The notes beneath the pieces are model-generated. The model was not told where the DNA came from. It was given only the letters and a program-made list of their open reading frames with translations, and made no database searches. A program made the position numbers and the translations under genes. 64,000 nt of DNA from Pantoea rwandensis (GTDB lineage: Bacteria; Pseudomonadota; Gammaproteobacteria; Enterobacterales; Enterobacteriaceae), in assembly GCF_000759475.1 (NCBI RefSeq), contig NZ_CP009454.1, forward strand, positions 3,038,001-3,102,000, read 5' to 3'. Positions 55,076 through 64,000 of this stretch are shown here, one piece after another (the stretch's first letter is position 1; each line of letters starts with the position of its first letter).

Positions 55076-55898
55076 CTTTTAATTCCTCCAGTGCCAGTTC
55101 GATCTCTTCCCCTTTCGGCACACGGTGATGCCACTCTGGTTTGCCCTGAATAAAGGAGATGCCAAAGCCTTTCTCGGTATGCGCCACAATCACCTGCGGT
55201 TTGCCGTTACGTGGCAGGTTTTCAATGGTTTCCACCACGGAAGCCATGTCATTACCGTTGCACTCAGTGACCTCCAGGCCGAAGGCGCGCCATTTATCCG
55301 GCAGCGGATCGGTGTTCATGATGTCGCGCGTGTGCCCTGCCAGCTGCAGTTTGTTCTTGTCGTTGATGATCACCAGGTTATCGAGGTTGTAGTGCGCCGC
55401 CACCAGCGCAGCCTCCCAGTTACTGCCCTCGGCCAGTTCACCGTCGCCGGTTACCACGAAGATGCGGCGGTCGCTGTTGTCTTTCTTCGCCGCCAGCGCA
55501 ATACCCACCGCCACCGGTAAGCCGTGCCCCAGTGCACCGGTGTTGAGTTCCACGCCCGGCGTTTTCTGCCGCACCGGATGGCCCGGCAAATGTGAATCCG
55601 AATGCTGGTAAGTGGGCAGCCACTCGGTTGGGAAATAACCCGCCTCTGCCAGCACACAGTAATAGCCGCCGACCGCATGGCCTTTCGACTGGATGTAAAT
55701 GTCACGCTGCGGATCGTTGGTGCGATCCGGCGCGCAATTCAGGATGCGGAAATAGAGTGCCGTCAGGATTTCGACCTGAGAGAGATCGGCACCGGTGTGT
55801 CCACCCGCCGGACTACCGGCATTGAGCTGGATGATGCGGCGACGTACGGCGCGCGCTTTCGCTGCCAGGTCCGCCACCGAATATTTGAAAGGATTCAT
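55068..55898 (-). CDS. Transketolase, N-terminal subunit
   Basis: 276 residues. Thiamine diphosphate and metal-binding motif GDGELAEGSNWEAALVAAHY with the loop NKLQ (IINDKNKLQLAGHT). The catalytic His regions are in SPAGGHTGADLSQVE and DSHLPGHP. The start is at 55898 with AGAGG upstream. It forms the heterodimer with the C-terminal subunit. It is the first gene of a minus-strand unit of three, headed by a 16-bp palindrome just upstream of its ribosome site. Confidence 0.93.
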   Translation of the reverse strand: MNPFKYSVADLAAKARAVRRRIIQLNAGSPAGGHTGADLSQVEILTALYFRILNCAPDRTNDPQRDIYIQSKGHAVGGYYCVLAEAGYFPTEWLPTYQHSDSHLPGHPVRQKTPGVELNTGALGHGLPVAVGIALAAKKDNSDRRIFVVTGDGELAEGSNWEAALVAAHYNLDNLVIINDKNKLQLAGHTRDIMNTDPLPDKWRAFGLEVTECNGNDMASVVETIENLPRNGKPQVIVAHTEKGFGISFIQGKPEWHHRVPKGEEIELALEELKDE

Positions 55899-55924
55899 AG
55901 ACACCTCTGCATTTTAAAGCGTTA

Positions 55925-55940
55925 TTGAATATATATTCAA
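55925..55940. promoter_or_regulatory. 16-bp palindrome before the transketolase genes, putative operator
   Basis: TTGAATATATATTCAA, perfectly symmetric, lies 27 bases upstream of the transketolase start. The identical sequence recurs at 60294-60309 upstream of the binding-protein gene. Such duplicated palindromes at both transcription units point to a shared regulator, most simply the divergent SorC-type protein. Confidence 0.85.
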
Positions 55941-55968
55941 AACAGGTAAAAAAATTTACCCAGATTTT

Positions 55969-56091
55969 TACCCTAAATAAGCTGAGTTGCGGGAAGGCGG
56001 CCAACTCGTCAATCCCCAGGAGCCTACTCAGGTAAGTGACTGGGGTGAGCAAGTGCAACCCACGCACCTGCGGCTCAGCTTATGACGGGTA
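55969..56091. repeat. YPAL-like imperfect palindromic element
   Basis: About 120 bp with near-complementary ends (TACCCTAAATAAGCTGAG near the start, CTCAGCTTATGACGGGTA at the end) and a central CCCCAGGAGCC...TGACTGGGG hairpin. I recall similar dispersed elements in Yersinia, Serratia and Pantoea genomes. It separates the transketolase/kinase unit from the transporter unit. Confidence 0.7.
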
Positions 56092-56095
56092 ATGA

Positions 56096-57196
56096 TTAAC
56101 CTTTGGCCTCACCTTCCTGAATCAATGCCTTCTGCGCCACCACGGCGGCTTTTTGCTGCATGCGGCTTTGCATCTGATCGATGATCACCGCCACGATAAT
56201 CACGATGCCTTTGATCACCATTTGCCAGAACTCACTGACGCCCATCATGATCAGGCCATCCGCCAGAAAACCGATGACAAAGGCCCCCACCAGCGTGCCG
56301 AGAATGGTGCCGCGTCCGCCAGCCAGTGAAGTACCACCGAGCACCACTGCCGCAATCGCATTCATCTCAAATGAAGTCCCGTTCGCCGGATGGCTGGCCA
56401 CCAGCTGCGAAGACACCACAATGCCGGCAATCGCCGCACAGAAACCTGAAAGGGTGTAAACCCAGATTTTCACCGACTTCACTTTGACGCCGGAGAGTTC
56501 CGCCGCACGCTCGTTATCACCAATCGCATACACCTGACGGCCAAACGGCAGGCGGCGCGCCACATAGGCAATCACTAACGCCAGCACCACCATCATCCAG
56601 ATCGCCCACGGTAAGCCGAGAAAATACCCCGCACCGATTTTGTCGAAACCGGTGTTACCCAGCAGCGGATTGCCCTGCAAGCCGGGGAAGGTTTCGCCGC
56701 CAGAGGTCAGCATCGCCGCCCCGCGCAGGATGTACATGGTGCCCAGCGTGCAGATAAACGGGGCCACGTTATATTTGGTGATGATCCAGCCATTCACCGC
56801 GCCAATCAGTCCGCCAACCACTAACACCACGGGCACAATCACCCAAACGCTGGGAAAGATGGCGATGCCAAACATCGGCAACACAATACCTTTGGTAATC
56901 AACCAGCCGGCAATCATGCCGCACAGGCCCAGCGTGGCGCCGATGGAGAGATCAATACCCGCAGTGATAATGACAAAGGTGATGCCGAGCGCCAGAAACG
57001 CATTGATGGCGATGTGTTTGACCATGATCACCATGCTGCCCACGGCGAGGAAATCAGGCACGCTAATAGCAAAGAAGCCGACGATGAGGAACAACGCAAT
57101 AAAGGTGCGCAGTTTTAACAGCAGCAGAATCATGCCTTCACGCGAGTTGAAAACCTTACCTGGCGAAGCGAGCGCCATTGCGCCATTGTTTTTCAT
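56096..57196 (-). CDS. Ribose-type ABC transporter permease
   Basis: 366-residue integral membrane permease of the RbsC/branched-chain superfamily, about 8-10 segments. Typical motifs: GIDLSIGATLGLCGMIAGWL, NVAPFICTLGTMYILRGAAM, and AAVVLGGTSLAGGRGTILGT near the coupling helix. The ATG at 57196 is preceded by a purine-rich stretch (GGGG). It forms the channel with the ATPase encoded just upstream. Only one permease gene is present, so the channel should be a homodimer. Confidence 0.92.
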   Translation of the reverse strand: MKNNGAMALASPGKVFNSREGMILLLLKLRTFIALFLIVGFFAISVPDFLAVGSMVIMVKHIAINAFLALGITFVIITAGIDLSIGATLGLCGMIAGWLITKGIVLPMFGIAIFPSVWVIVPVVLVVGGLIGAVNGWIITKYNVAPFICTLGTMYILRGAAMLTSGGETFPGLQGNPLLGNTGFDKIGAGYFLGLPWAIWMMVVLALVIAYVARRLPFGRQVYAIGDNERAAELSGVKVKSVKIWVYTLSGFCAAIAGIVVSSQLVASHPANGTSFEMNAIAAVVLGGTSLAGGRGTILGTLVGAFVIGFLADGLIMMGVSEFWQMVIKGIVIIVAVIIDQMQSRMQQKAAVVAQKALIQEGEAKG

Positions 57197-57198
57197 GC

Positions 57199-58716
57199 TC
57201 AGAACCCCTGTGCACTTGCTTTAACCAGCGCCGCCTCTTCCGCTTCCGCGCGCGGCAGGTCAGCTGTCAACTTGCCGCCAGACATCACAAGAATGCGATC
57301 GGCGACGGCCATAATTTCTTTTAAATCGGAGGTGGAGAACACCACGGCAATGCCCTGCTCTGACAGTTTCACCATCATGCGGAACACTTCCGCTTTGGCA
57401 CCCACATCAATGCCCCGGCTGGGCTCATCCAGCAGCAGTAAACGTGGATTGGTGAGCAATGAACGGCCAATCACCACTTTCTGCTGATTGCCGCCACTCA
57501 GCGCACTGATCGCCACGTCGGGCGACGAGATTTTGATGGCCAGATTGCCTACCGTACTGTTTACCGCTTCGCGTTCAGCTTGTTCGGAGATCACGGTGCG
57601 ATGCGATAATCGTCGCCATAAGCTGGCAATGGTGAGATTGCTGGCCACGGAGGAGACCGGGAAAATACCGGCCCGTTTACGATCTTCCGGCACCAGGCTC
57701 ATGCCCATACGAATACGTTCGGCCGTTGGCAAGCGTGTGGGTAGCGGTTTGCTGTCCAGCCACAGTTTGCCGAGATAGTTGCGCTGGCTGCCGAGCAGGC
57801 ACTCAAACAGCTCGGTGCGTCCCGCGCCCATCAGGCCATAAATGCCGACGATCTCCCCGGCGCGAACATTGAAACTGACATCGTCCACCAGCGTATTGCC
57901 ATGGGCACTGACACAGGTGATGTGCTCGGCTTCCAGCACCGCCGCCCCGAATTGACGATTAGGCGGCAGAAAGTTACTCACCGGTTCGCTGCCGAGCATT
58001 TCACGCACGATCCAGGGGACATCGATTTCGCTGACCTTCGCTTCCGCCTGAAAACGTCCGTCACGCAGGATGGTAATCACATCACCTATCGCCATCAGCT
58101 CTTCCAGCCGATGTGAGATATAAATGATGGAAACCCCCTGCCGCGTCAGTTCACGGATCACGCGGAACAGAATCTCCACTTCGGTTTTGCTCAACGCCGA
58201 GGTCGGCTCATCCAGAATTAAGATGTCGGCGTTTTCTGCCAGCGCTTTGGCAATTTCCACCAATTGCTGCTGACCCACTTTCAGGTTACCGACCATCTCG
58301 TCCGGTGAAATTGGCTGGTCGAGACGTTGCAATAACGCAGCCGTACGGCGCTTCTGTTCTGCTTCGTTAATCGGGCTGATGCCGCGCTGGATTTCCCGTC
58401 CCAGAAAGATGTTCTCCGCCACGCTCAGGTTTTCAAACAGGTTGAGTTCCTGGTGCACCATGCCAATACCGTGACGGGCGGCGTCTCGCGTACTGCTCAA
58501 CACCACTTTTTCGCCGTTAAGGAACATTTCGCCGCTGGTGGGCTGCTGTACCCCGGCGAGGATCTTCATCAGCGTGGATTTCCCCGCCCCGTTTTCGCCG
58601 ATGATGACGTTCACTTTGCCGCGCCACACGCGATAATCGACACGATCCAGCGCCAGGGTGCCTGGAAACAACATCGACATCTGTTTGGCCTGCAGGATGA
58701 TTTCATCGCTCATCAT
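57199..58716 (-). CDS. Ribose-type ABC transporter ATPase (RbsA-like, two ABC domains)
   Basis: 505 residues with duplicated ATPase cassettes. First: Walker A GENGAGKSTLMKIL near 38, signature NLKVGQQQLVEIAKAL, Walker B ILILDEPTSAL. Second: a degenerate nucleotide site (GLMGAGRTELFECLLG) and signature LSGGNQQKVVIG with Walker B LLLLDEPSRGID, as in the family. The start overlaps the previous stop (ATGATG at 58716). Cytoplasmic motor of the sugar importer. Confidence 0.94.
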   Translation of the reverse strand: MMSDEIILQAKQMSMLFPGTLALDRVDYRVWRGKVNVIIGENGAGKSTLMKILAGVQQPTSGEMFLNGEKVVLSSTRDAARHGIGMVHQELNLFENLSVAENIFLGREIQRGISPINEAEQKRRTAALLQRLDQPISPDEMVGNLKVGQQQLVEIAKALAENADILILDEPTSALSKTEVEILFRVIRELTRQGVSIIYISHRLEELMAIGDVITILRDGRFQAEAKVSEIDVPWIVREMLGSEPVSNFLPPNRQFGAAVLEAEHITCVSAHGNTLVDDVSFNVRAGEIVGIYGLMGAGRTELFECLLGSQRNYLGKLWLDSKPLPTRLPTAERIRMGMSLVPEDRKRAGIFPVSSVASNLTIASLWRRLSHRTVISEQAEREAVNSTVGNLAIKISSPDVAISALSGGNQQKVVIGRSLLTNPRLLLLDEPSRGIDVGAKAEVFRMMVKLSEQGIAVVFSTSDLKEIMAVADRILVMSGGKLTADLPRAEAEEAALVKASAQGF

Positions 58717-59324
58717 GGATTCCCCTGCTGCAACTGAATCGCCACCACGTCATCCACCTGATTCGACTCGATACTGACGGCTAACAGCGCCTGCACCGGT
58801 TTGCCGACCCAACTGGCATCCACCGGCGGTAGCTGCTGGACGGCATGGCGGTTCAACGCTTTAGTCAGCTGTGCGTATTGCACCTGATTGGTGAACTCTT
58901 CAAAGCGATAGCCCGCCGCATCACGAATTGCATTACTGCGCAGTACCGGCCCAATCAACACCTTGACCGGTTTGCCATTGATGGTGACGGTCAGGCTGCG
59001 TTCCCGCTCGTTGCTGTTATCAAAGGCGGTGACGGTTCCTCCGGCACGCACAAACACGCTTTCGCTGCCCCCTGCCTTAACGGTATGACTTTTGGTTTCC
59101 ATATCCGCCCAGCTCAGCGCCTGCTTCTCAGCCGGTTGCTGCACCCGGCTGGCCCAGCTCGATTCGGCAATCTGCTGTGGCGTCTGGTTGCTGTAGCCGG
59201 GTTTGGCATTCGGATCTTTCGGCATGATGGGATTGCCGTTTGCATCGAGATCCACCACGGTGCAGGCGGTCAATATCAGCGATAAGAGCCCAACCATCAC
59301 CCCGGCTGCTGCTTTTCCCTTCAT
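58713..59324 (-). CDS. DUF2291-family lipoprotein
   Basis: 203 residues with a lipobox (LLSLILTACTVVDLDANGNP), so probably anchored in the periplasm. The family is regularly encoded within ribose-type sugar ABC operons, but its role is unknown. The conserved core VRAGGTVTAFDNSNERERSL, then VTINGKPVKVLIGPVLR, is a beta-rich region. It lies between the binding-protein gene and the ATPase gene and overlaps the latter's start. It may act as an extra binding or assembly factor. Confidence 0.9.
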   Translation of the reverse strand: MKGKAAAGVMVGLLSLILTACTVVDLDANGNPIMPKDPNAKPGYSNQTPQQIAESSWASRVQQPAEKQALSWADMETKSHTVKAGGSESVFVRAGGTVTAFDNSNERERSLTVTINGKPVKVLIGPVLRSNAIRDAAGYRFEEFTNQVQYAQLTKALNRHAVQQLPPVDASWVGKPVQALLAVSIESNQVDDVVAIQLQQGNP

Positions 59325-59337
59325 GCCGACCTCCGTC

Positions 59338-60408
<1,071 letters not shown>

Positions 60409-60463
60409 TTATTTATGACAGCCTGATTAACAATACCAGGCAGGTTAAGAGAGAGAAAAAACC

Positions 60464-61411
60464 ATGGCAAAACAGGACGAACAGCGGCTGATGGTGAAAA
60501 TCGCCACGCTTTATTATGTGGAAGGCATGAAGCAGTCCGACATTGCGCAGCTGCTGAAGCTGTCGCAATCCTTTGTGTCACGCATTCTCAATCGCAGCGT
60601 GAAAGAAGGCGTGGTGAAGATCAGCGTGGTGCCCCCCGCCAACGTCTTTCCCGAACTGGAGAAGGCGATTGAGCAGCAGTATCAGCTGCCACAGGTGATT
60701 GTGGTCGATGTGCCGGATCAGGCTTCCGCGCTGCAAATTAAACAGGCGATTGGATCAGCGGCGGCGCACTATCTGGAAACCCGCCTGCGCGCCGATGAAC
60801 TGATCGGCATTTCATCATGGAGTGGCACCATTCGCGCGATGGTGGACGCGTTGCATCCGCTGAGTGCGCCCTGCAAAGGCGTGATCCAGTTGCTTGGCGG
60901 GGTGGGCGCAAACGGCAACGTGCAGGCCACCATCCTGACGCAGAATCTGGCGGCGCTGCTGGATTGTCCAGCCTGGTTGCTGCCGTCGCAGTCGATTGAG
61001 CATTCAGTGCAGGATCGTCAACGCTTATCAGTCAACCCAGACGTGGCCGTGGTGCTGGAAAAGTTTGATCAAGTGGATCTGGCGATTGTCGGCATTGGCG
61101 ATCTTGAGCCTTCCGCGCTGCTGCGCAATTCCGGCAACTACTATGACGGCGAGATGCTGCGCACGCTGGCCGAGCGCGGTGCGGTGGGCGATATCTGTTT
61201 GCATTATTTTGATGCTGACGGAAAACCGGTGTTGAACGCCGAGGAAGATCCGGTGATTGGCATGGAGCTGGCGCAGGTTAAACAGTGCGCGCAAGTAGTG
61301 GCGCTGGCAGGCGGCAAAGAGAAAGCCCAGGCGATTCGCGGAGCGTTGCGCGGTGGATATGTGAAAGTGTTGATTGTGGATTATCCCACTGCACGATTGC
61401 TGATGGAATGA
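60464..61411 (+). CDS. SorC/DeoR-type sugar-binding transcriptional regulator
   Basis: 315 residues. N-terminal helix-turn-helix: ATLYYVEGMKQSDIAQLLKL, then SQSFVSRILNRSVKEGVVKI, typical of SorC/LsrR regulators. The rest is the sugar-phosphate-binding domain (ELIGISSWSGTIRAMVDALH, QLLGGVGANGNVQATILTQN, and VVALAGGKEKAQAIRGALRG). It diverges from the transport operon and probably controls it through the duplicated palindrome. The ligand is expected to be a phosphorylated form of the imported sugar. AGAGAGA lies before the ATG. Confidence 0.92.
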   Translation: MAKQDEQRLMVKIATLYYVEGMKQSDIAQLLKLSQSFVSRILNRSVKEGVVKISVVPPANVFPELEKAIEQQYQLPQVIVVDVPDQASALQIKQAIGSAAAHYLETRLRADELIGISSWSGTIRAMVDALHPLSAPCKGVIQLLGGVGANGNVQATILTQNLAALLDCPAWLLPSQSIEHSVQDRQRLSVNPDVAVVLEKFDQVDLAIVGIGDLEPSALLRNSGNYYDGEMLRTLAERGAVGDICLHYFDADGKPVLNAEEDPVIGMELAQVKQCAQVVALAGGKEKAQAIRGALRGGYVKVLIVDYPTARLLME

Positions 61412-61470
61412 ACGAATTAACAGTGTGCTTTAAGGCGCGGCCCTGACGAGCCGCGCTTCGCCAGGACGAC

Positions 61471-62100
61471 TTAACCGATGGTTCGGTATGCTGTCGTGAC
61501 CTTCCACAAATAACGTGGTGCCTGTGCCGCCGGATGTTTGTTCTGAACATGCTGGTAAAACTCGTCTGGCGACATGGAATTGATCATCGCAATCGCCCGA
61601 TCGCGATTCCGTGAAAAGGTGCGCAGCAACGCACCGGCACCGTTGGCGTAAGAAACGATGGTGGCATAGCGCAGCGTCAGTGGATTTCGAATCCCGGCCA
61701 ACTCAGAGTCCTGCAGCAGCTTGAGATATGCCGCGCCGATATCGATATTTCTCGCTGGATCGCGCAATTCCGAAGACGTTGGCTGACCGTGACGTCCCTG
61801 AGTGCGATACACCGCACGCCCCGCCGTTGAGGCTTTAATCTGCATCAACCCTACCGCGTTTGAACGGCTGGTAACGGTGGGATTGCCCCCGGATTCGACA
61901 CTAATAATGGCGCTGATTAACTTCTCATCAACGCCATAATGACTGGCGGCATCTTCGGTAAACATTGACCATGCATCATTCACTTTCGACGGGGGTGCCT
62001 GGGTTAATGGCGTATTTTTCTCTGGCACGACCGTTTTTTCTGGCTCACTGGCACAGCCCGCGAGCAACAGCGCAGATAGCATAAGTAGTCGAATTTTCAC
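61471..62100 (-). CDS. emtA: EmtA (MltE), lytic murein endotransglycosylase
   Basis: 209-residue outer-membrane lipoprotein cleaving peptidoglycan strands. Lipobox LLLAGC after a short signal; catalytic Glu in AIISVESGGNPTVTSRSNAV near 70; then GLMQIKASTAGRAVYR and YANGAGALLRTFSRNRDRAI as in the family. The GTG at 62100 gives MKIRLLMLSALLLAGC, matching the E. coli N-terminus, so it is preferred to the TTG at 62118. It is divergent from ldcA, which also acts on murein. Confidence 0.94.
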   Translation of the reverse strand: MKIRLLMLSALLLAGCASEPEKTVVPEKNTPLTQAPPSKVNDAWSMFTEDAASHYGVDEKLISAIISVESGGNPTVTSRSNAVGLMQIKASTAGRAVYRTQGRHGQPTSSELRDPARNIDIGAAYLKLLQDSELAGIRNPLTLRYATIVSYANGAGALLRTFSRNRDRAIAMINSMSPDEFYQHVQNKHPAAQAPRYLWKVTTAYRTIG

Positions 62101-62263
62101 TGATTTTTGGTTCCGCAATAGAGTTGGCGCAAGCTATCATACCTGGCGCAGCGCAATGCAAAATTACCGTTTATCCTAAATACGTAAAAAACCTTGTGCT
62201 GCCGTGACATCGGTAACGGATTTCGCCATCATCGGCAGGCCACTTTAAATCAGGATGAACGCT

Positions 62264-63187
62264 ATGCTTTCCCCCCGATCCATTCGTCTGATCGCCCCCT
62301 CCGGCTACTGCCATAATCAGGATGCGGCCCAACGTGCAGTGAGTCGTTTACAGGCTCAGGGACATCAGTTGGACAACTTATCAGCGATGACACGCCGCTT
62401 CCAGCGTTTTGCGGGCGAGGACGGGGAACGGTTGAATGATGTGAACCAGCTGGCAACACTGAGCACGCTGCCCGATATTGTGCTGGCGGTGCGCGGTGGC
62501 TACGGTGCCTCGCGTTTGCTGGATCAGATTGATTATGTCGGTCTGCAGCGCCGGCTGCTCAATCAACCTATCGCGCTTTGTGGACACAGTGATTTCACCG
62601 CGATTCAACTGGCGTTACTGGCGCAAACCGGACTGGTGACCTTCAGCGGCCCGATGCTGGCCGGCAACTTCGGCGCAGAGGCATTATCCGAATTTACCTT
62701 GTCACACTTTTGGCAGGCGCTCTCTTCTCCTACAGTCAATATAGGCTGGCAGACCCACAGCCCGGATGCGGGACGCTGGCAAGGGACCTTGTGGGGCGGC
62801 AATCTGGCGATGATCTGCTCTCTGATCGGCACACCGTGGATGCCGCAAATTGAAAACGGCATTTTGGTGATCGAGGATGTGAATGAGCATCCTTTCCGCA
62901 TAGAGCGCATGCTGATTCAACTGCAACAGAGCGGCATTCTGGCGCGCCAGCGGGCGATCATCACCGGCAGTTTTACCAGCACGTCACTGTCGGCTTATGA
63001 CAATGGTTTCGATTTTGCCAGCGTATGGCAACGCATCCGCGATGAATATCAGCTACCGGTGATCAGCGAACTGGCGTTTGGCCACGATGCCGACACCGTC
63101 ACGCTGCCGCTGGGCGCCAGCGCCACCTTACAGCTTGAACAGGGCGAAGCACAGCTAGCCTTCACCGGCCACCCGACATTGCGCTAA
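62264..63187 (+). CDS. ldcA: LdcA, murein tetrapeptide carboxypeptidase
   Basis: 307-residue cytoplasmic serine peptidase (S66) releasing the terminal D-Ala during peptidoglycan recycling. Nucleophile Ser in CGHSDFTAIQLALL near 105, with Glu and His later (VIEDVNEHPFRIERMLIQL and LAFGHDADTVTLPLG). The N-terminus IRLIAPSGYCHNQ is typical. The ATG at 62264 has AGGA 8 bases before; an ATG at 62255 is an alternative. It sits beside emtA as in E. coli. Confidence 0.95.
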   Translation: MLSPRSIRLIAPSGYCHNQDAAQRAVSRLQAQGHQLDNLSAMTRRFQRFAGEDGERLNDVNQLATLSTLPDIVLAVRGGYGASRLLDQIDYVGLQRRLLNQPIALCGHSDFTAIQLALLAQTGLVTFSGPMLAGNFGAEALSEFTLSHFWQALSSPTVNIGWQTHSPDAGRWQGTLWGGNLAMICSLIGTPWMPQIENGILVIEDVNEHPFRIERMLIQLQQSGILARQRAIITGSFTSTSLSAYDNGFDFASVWQRIRDEYQLPVISELAFGHDADTVTLPLGASATLQLEQGEAQLAFTGHPTLR

Positions 63188-63210
63188 CGTTTTGCCGCAG
63201 GAGACCGACA

Positions 63211-63873
63211 TTGAAGCCACTGTACGAAGATTTGTGGATCTCCACCCCGGAATTTCCCGCCGAAGAAACGGCGCAAGATTTAATGATGCATGGCTTTATG
63301 CTGCGCCATCCGCGCGGCAATCTGGTCATTGGCCGTGTCGAACATCCGCTCGATCATGAGTTTCTCAATGATGCGGGCGGCGTGATTCGTCACTACCTCA
63401 CCCACTGGCATGAAGCCGCGCCAGGCGCCGTGGCGATCCAGCAGCGTTTTAACAGTGCGCTCTACTGTCACAGCCGTTCACTGGGGCCCGTCAGTCTGAT
63501 TGTCGAACCCGATGAGACCTTCATTCAGCAGGAAAGCCACTTTGGTGACTTCCATCTGCTGCCCACACCCGGCCACACACCCGGCAGCTGCAGCTACCTT
63601 TATCACTCCCCGCTGGGCCAGACCTATCTGTTTGTTGGCGATACCTTGACCTGTGACTACAACCGCTGGATCAGCGTGTTGGTACCGGAGAGTAATCCGC
63701 TGGAGTTGCAGCAGTCGCTGGAACTGTATCGCGCATTGCGCCCGGACGTGGTGCTAATGAGCACCACGCGTGGACACCTGTCATGGGCGAAAGTCGATTT
63801 GCAGAGTTGGCTGGCGGCGATTGATGAGGCAGAGCAATCGCCGCTGGATTTGCGCCAGCAGCCACTGATCTAG
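63211..63873 (+). CDS. Metallo-beta-lactamase-fold protein with altered metal motif
   Basis: 220 residues; TTG start at 63211 with AGGAG upstream. The fold is recognisable: LVIGRVEHPLD, the motif region HYLTHWHEAAPGAV, then LPTPGHTPGSCSYLYHSP and FVGDTLTCDYNRW. The usual HxHxDH is reduced to H-W-H-E-A-A, so the second metal site is likely incomplete, while the later His and Asp remain. The function is unknown; it could be a hydrolase with one metal or an inactive member. It follows ldcA by 23 bases on the same strand. Confidence 0.82.
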   Translation: MKPLYEDLWISTPEFPAEETAQDLMMHGFMLRHPRGNLVIGRVEHPLDHEFLNDAGGVIRHYLTHWHEAAPGAVAIQQRFNSALYCHSRSLGPVSLIVEPDETFIQQESHFGDFHLLPTPGHTPGSCSYLYHSPLGQTYLFVGDTLTCDYNRWISVLVPESNPLELQQSLELYRALRPDVVLMSTTRGHLSWAKVDLQSWLAAIDEAEQSPLDLRQQPLI

Positions 63874-64000
63874 TTACAGCGATTTACTGAGGTAATGACG
63901 CTGATGCAGACGCGGATAATTATCGAGGCTGAAGCGTAAGGTGTAGCCCATCTTTTCATAGAACGGGCGCGCCTGGAAACTGGCCGTATCAACCTGCGCA
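63874..64000 (-). CDS. GNAT acetyltransferase, C-terminal part (continues beyond the window)
   Basis: Minus-strand frame ending TAA at 63874-63876. The visible end reads AQVDTASFQARPFYEKMGYT, then LRFSLDNYPRLHQRHYLSKS L. The FQARPFYEKMGY element is the classical last strand/helix of the GNAT fold. The N-terminal part with the acetyl-CoA loop lies outside the window. It is convergent with the metallo-beta-lactamase-fold gene with no gap. Confidence 0.85.
   Translation of the reverse strand, partial: AQVDTASFQARPFYEKMGYTLRFSLDNYPRLHQRHYLSKSL

Noticed and set aside
52638..55898. Sulfoquinovose (sulfo-transketolase) pathway
   Set aside because: Split transketolase fits, but no sulfoquinovosidase, isomerase or sulfonate-handling gene is present.

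Overview
The window reads as a chromosomal segment of a plant- or environment-associated member of the Enterobacterales, most likely Erwiniaceae (Pantoea or Erwinia-like). Core genes match enteric proteins closely (yeiH, umuDC, alaE, msrA, fumarase, ycdX-ycdY-ghrA, treA, ymgE, ycgR, emtA, ldcA). The run treA, ymgE, ycgR, emtA, ldcA keeps the order I recall from Escherichia coli, interrupted by a siderophore receptor and a sugar operon. No tRNA, rRNA or CRISPR array was seen.

Left part (1-8.9 kb): the end of yeiH, two small unknown genes, then rtcR (CARF-domain sigma-54 activator of RNA repair). rtcR diverges from a near-consensus sigma-54 promoter that drives an RlaP-type nucleotidyltransferase and an unknown helical protein. 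A DsrE-like exported protein, LexA-controlled umuDC and alaE follow.

Accessory region (about 8.9-26.3 kb): two small broken genes, a YmgB-family gene, a hexamer tandem repeat and a relic of a P-loop kinase come first. Next is a tight six-gene block (11.7-18.9 kb): sigma-like factor, helix-turn-helix-like protein, ImmA/IrrE-UvrD-nuclease-like fusion, three-domain poly-ubiquitin-like protein, E2-like/E1 (ThiF) fusion, and DUF6527 protein. This is the best candidate in the window for an under-described conflict or defence system. It is followed by a membrane TPR protein, a hairpin-rich gap, an AT-rich AAA ATPase with a TOPRIM/DUF4435-like end, an IS3-type relic, a complete IS1182-type element, a VOC protein and a broken membrane-protein gene. 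The intact homologue of the kinase relic lies just right of the region.

Right of it (26.3-40.3 kb): flavin reductase-like protein, msrA, then an anaerobic C4-dicarboxylate locus. That locus holds a DcuS/DcuR-type two-component system, an ApbE flavin transferase, a three-domain soluble NADH:fumarate reductase, a DASS transporter and class I fumarase. Two FNR-like boxes lie between the divergent reductase and transporter genes. An AldB-type aldehyde dehydrogenase follows.

40.5-52.5 kb: five 44-bp tandem repeats, a methyltransferase, an amidotransferase, an EamA exporter, a CoA-transferase-like protein, ycdY-ycdX-ghrA, periplasmic trehalase, a Fur-box-preceded TonB receptor, ymgE and ycgR.

52.6-61.4 kb: a sugar module with an FGGY kinase, split transketolase, ABC transporter with a DUF2291 lipoprotein, and a divergent SorC-type regulator. 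An identical 16-bp palindrome lies just upstream of both of its minus-strand transcription units. The window ends with emtA, ldcA, a metallo-beta-lactamase-fold protein and the 3' end of a GNAT acetyltransferase gene.
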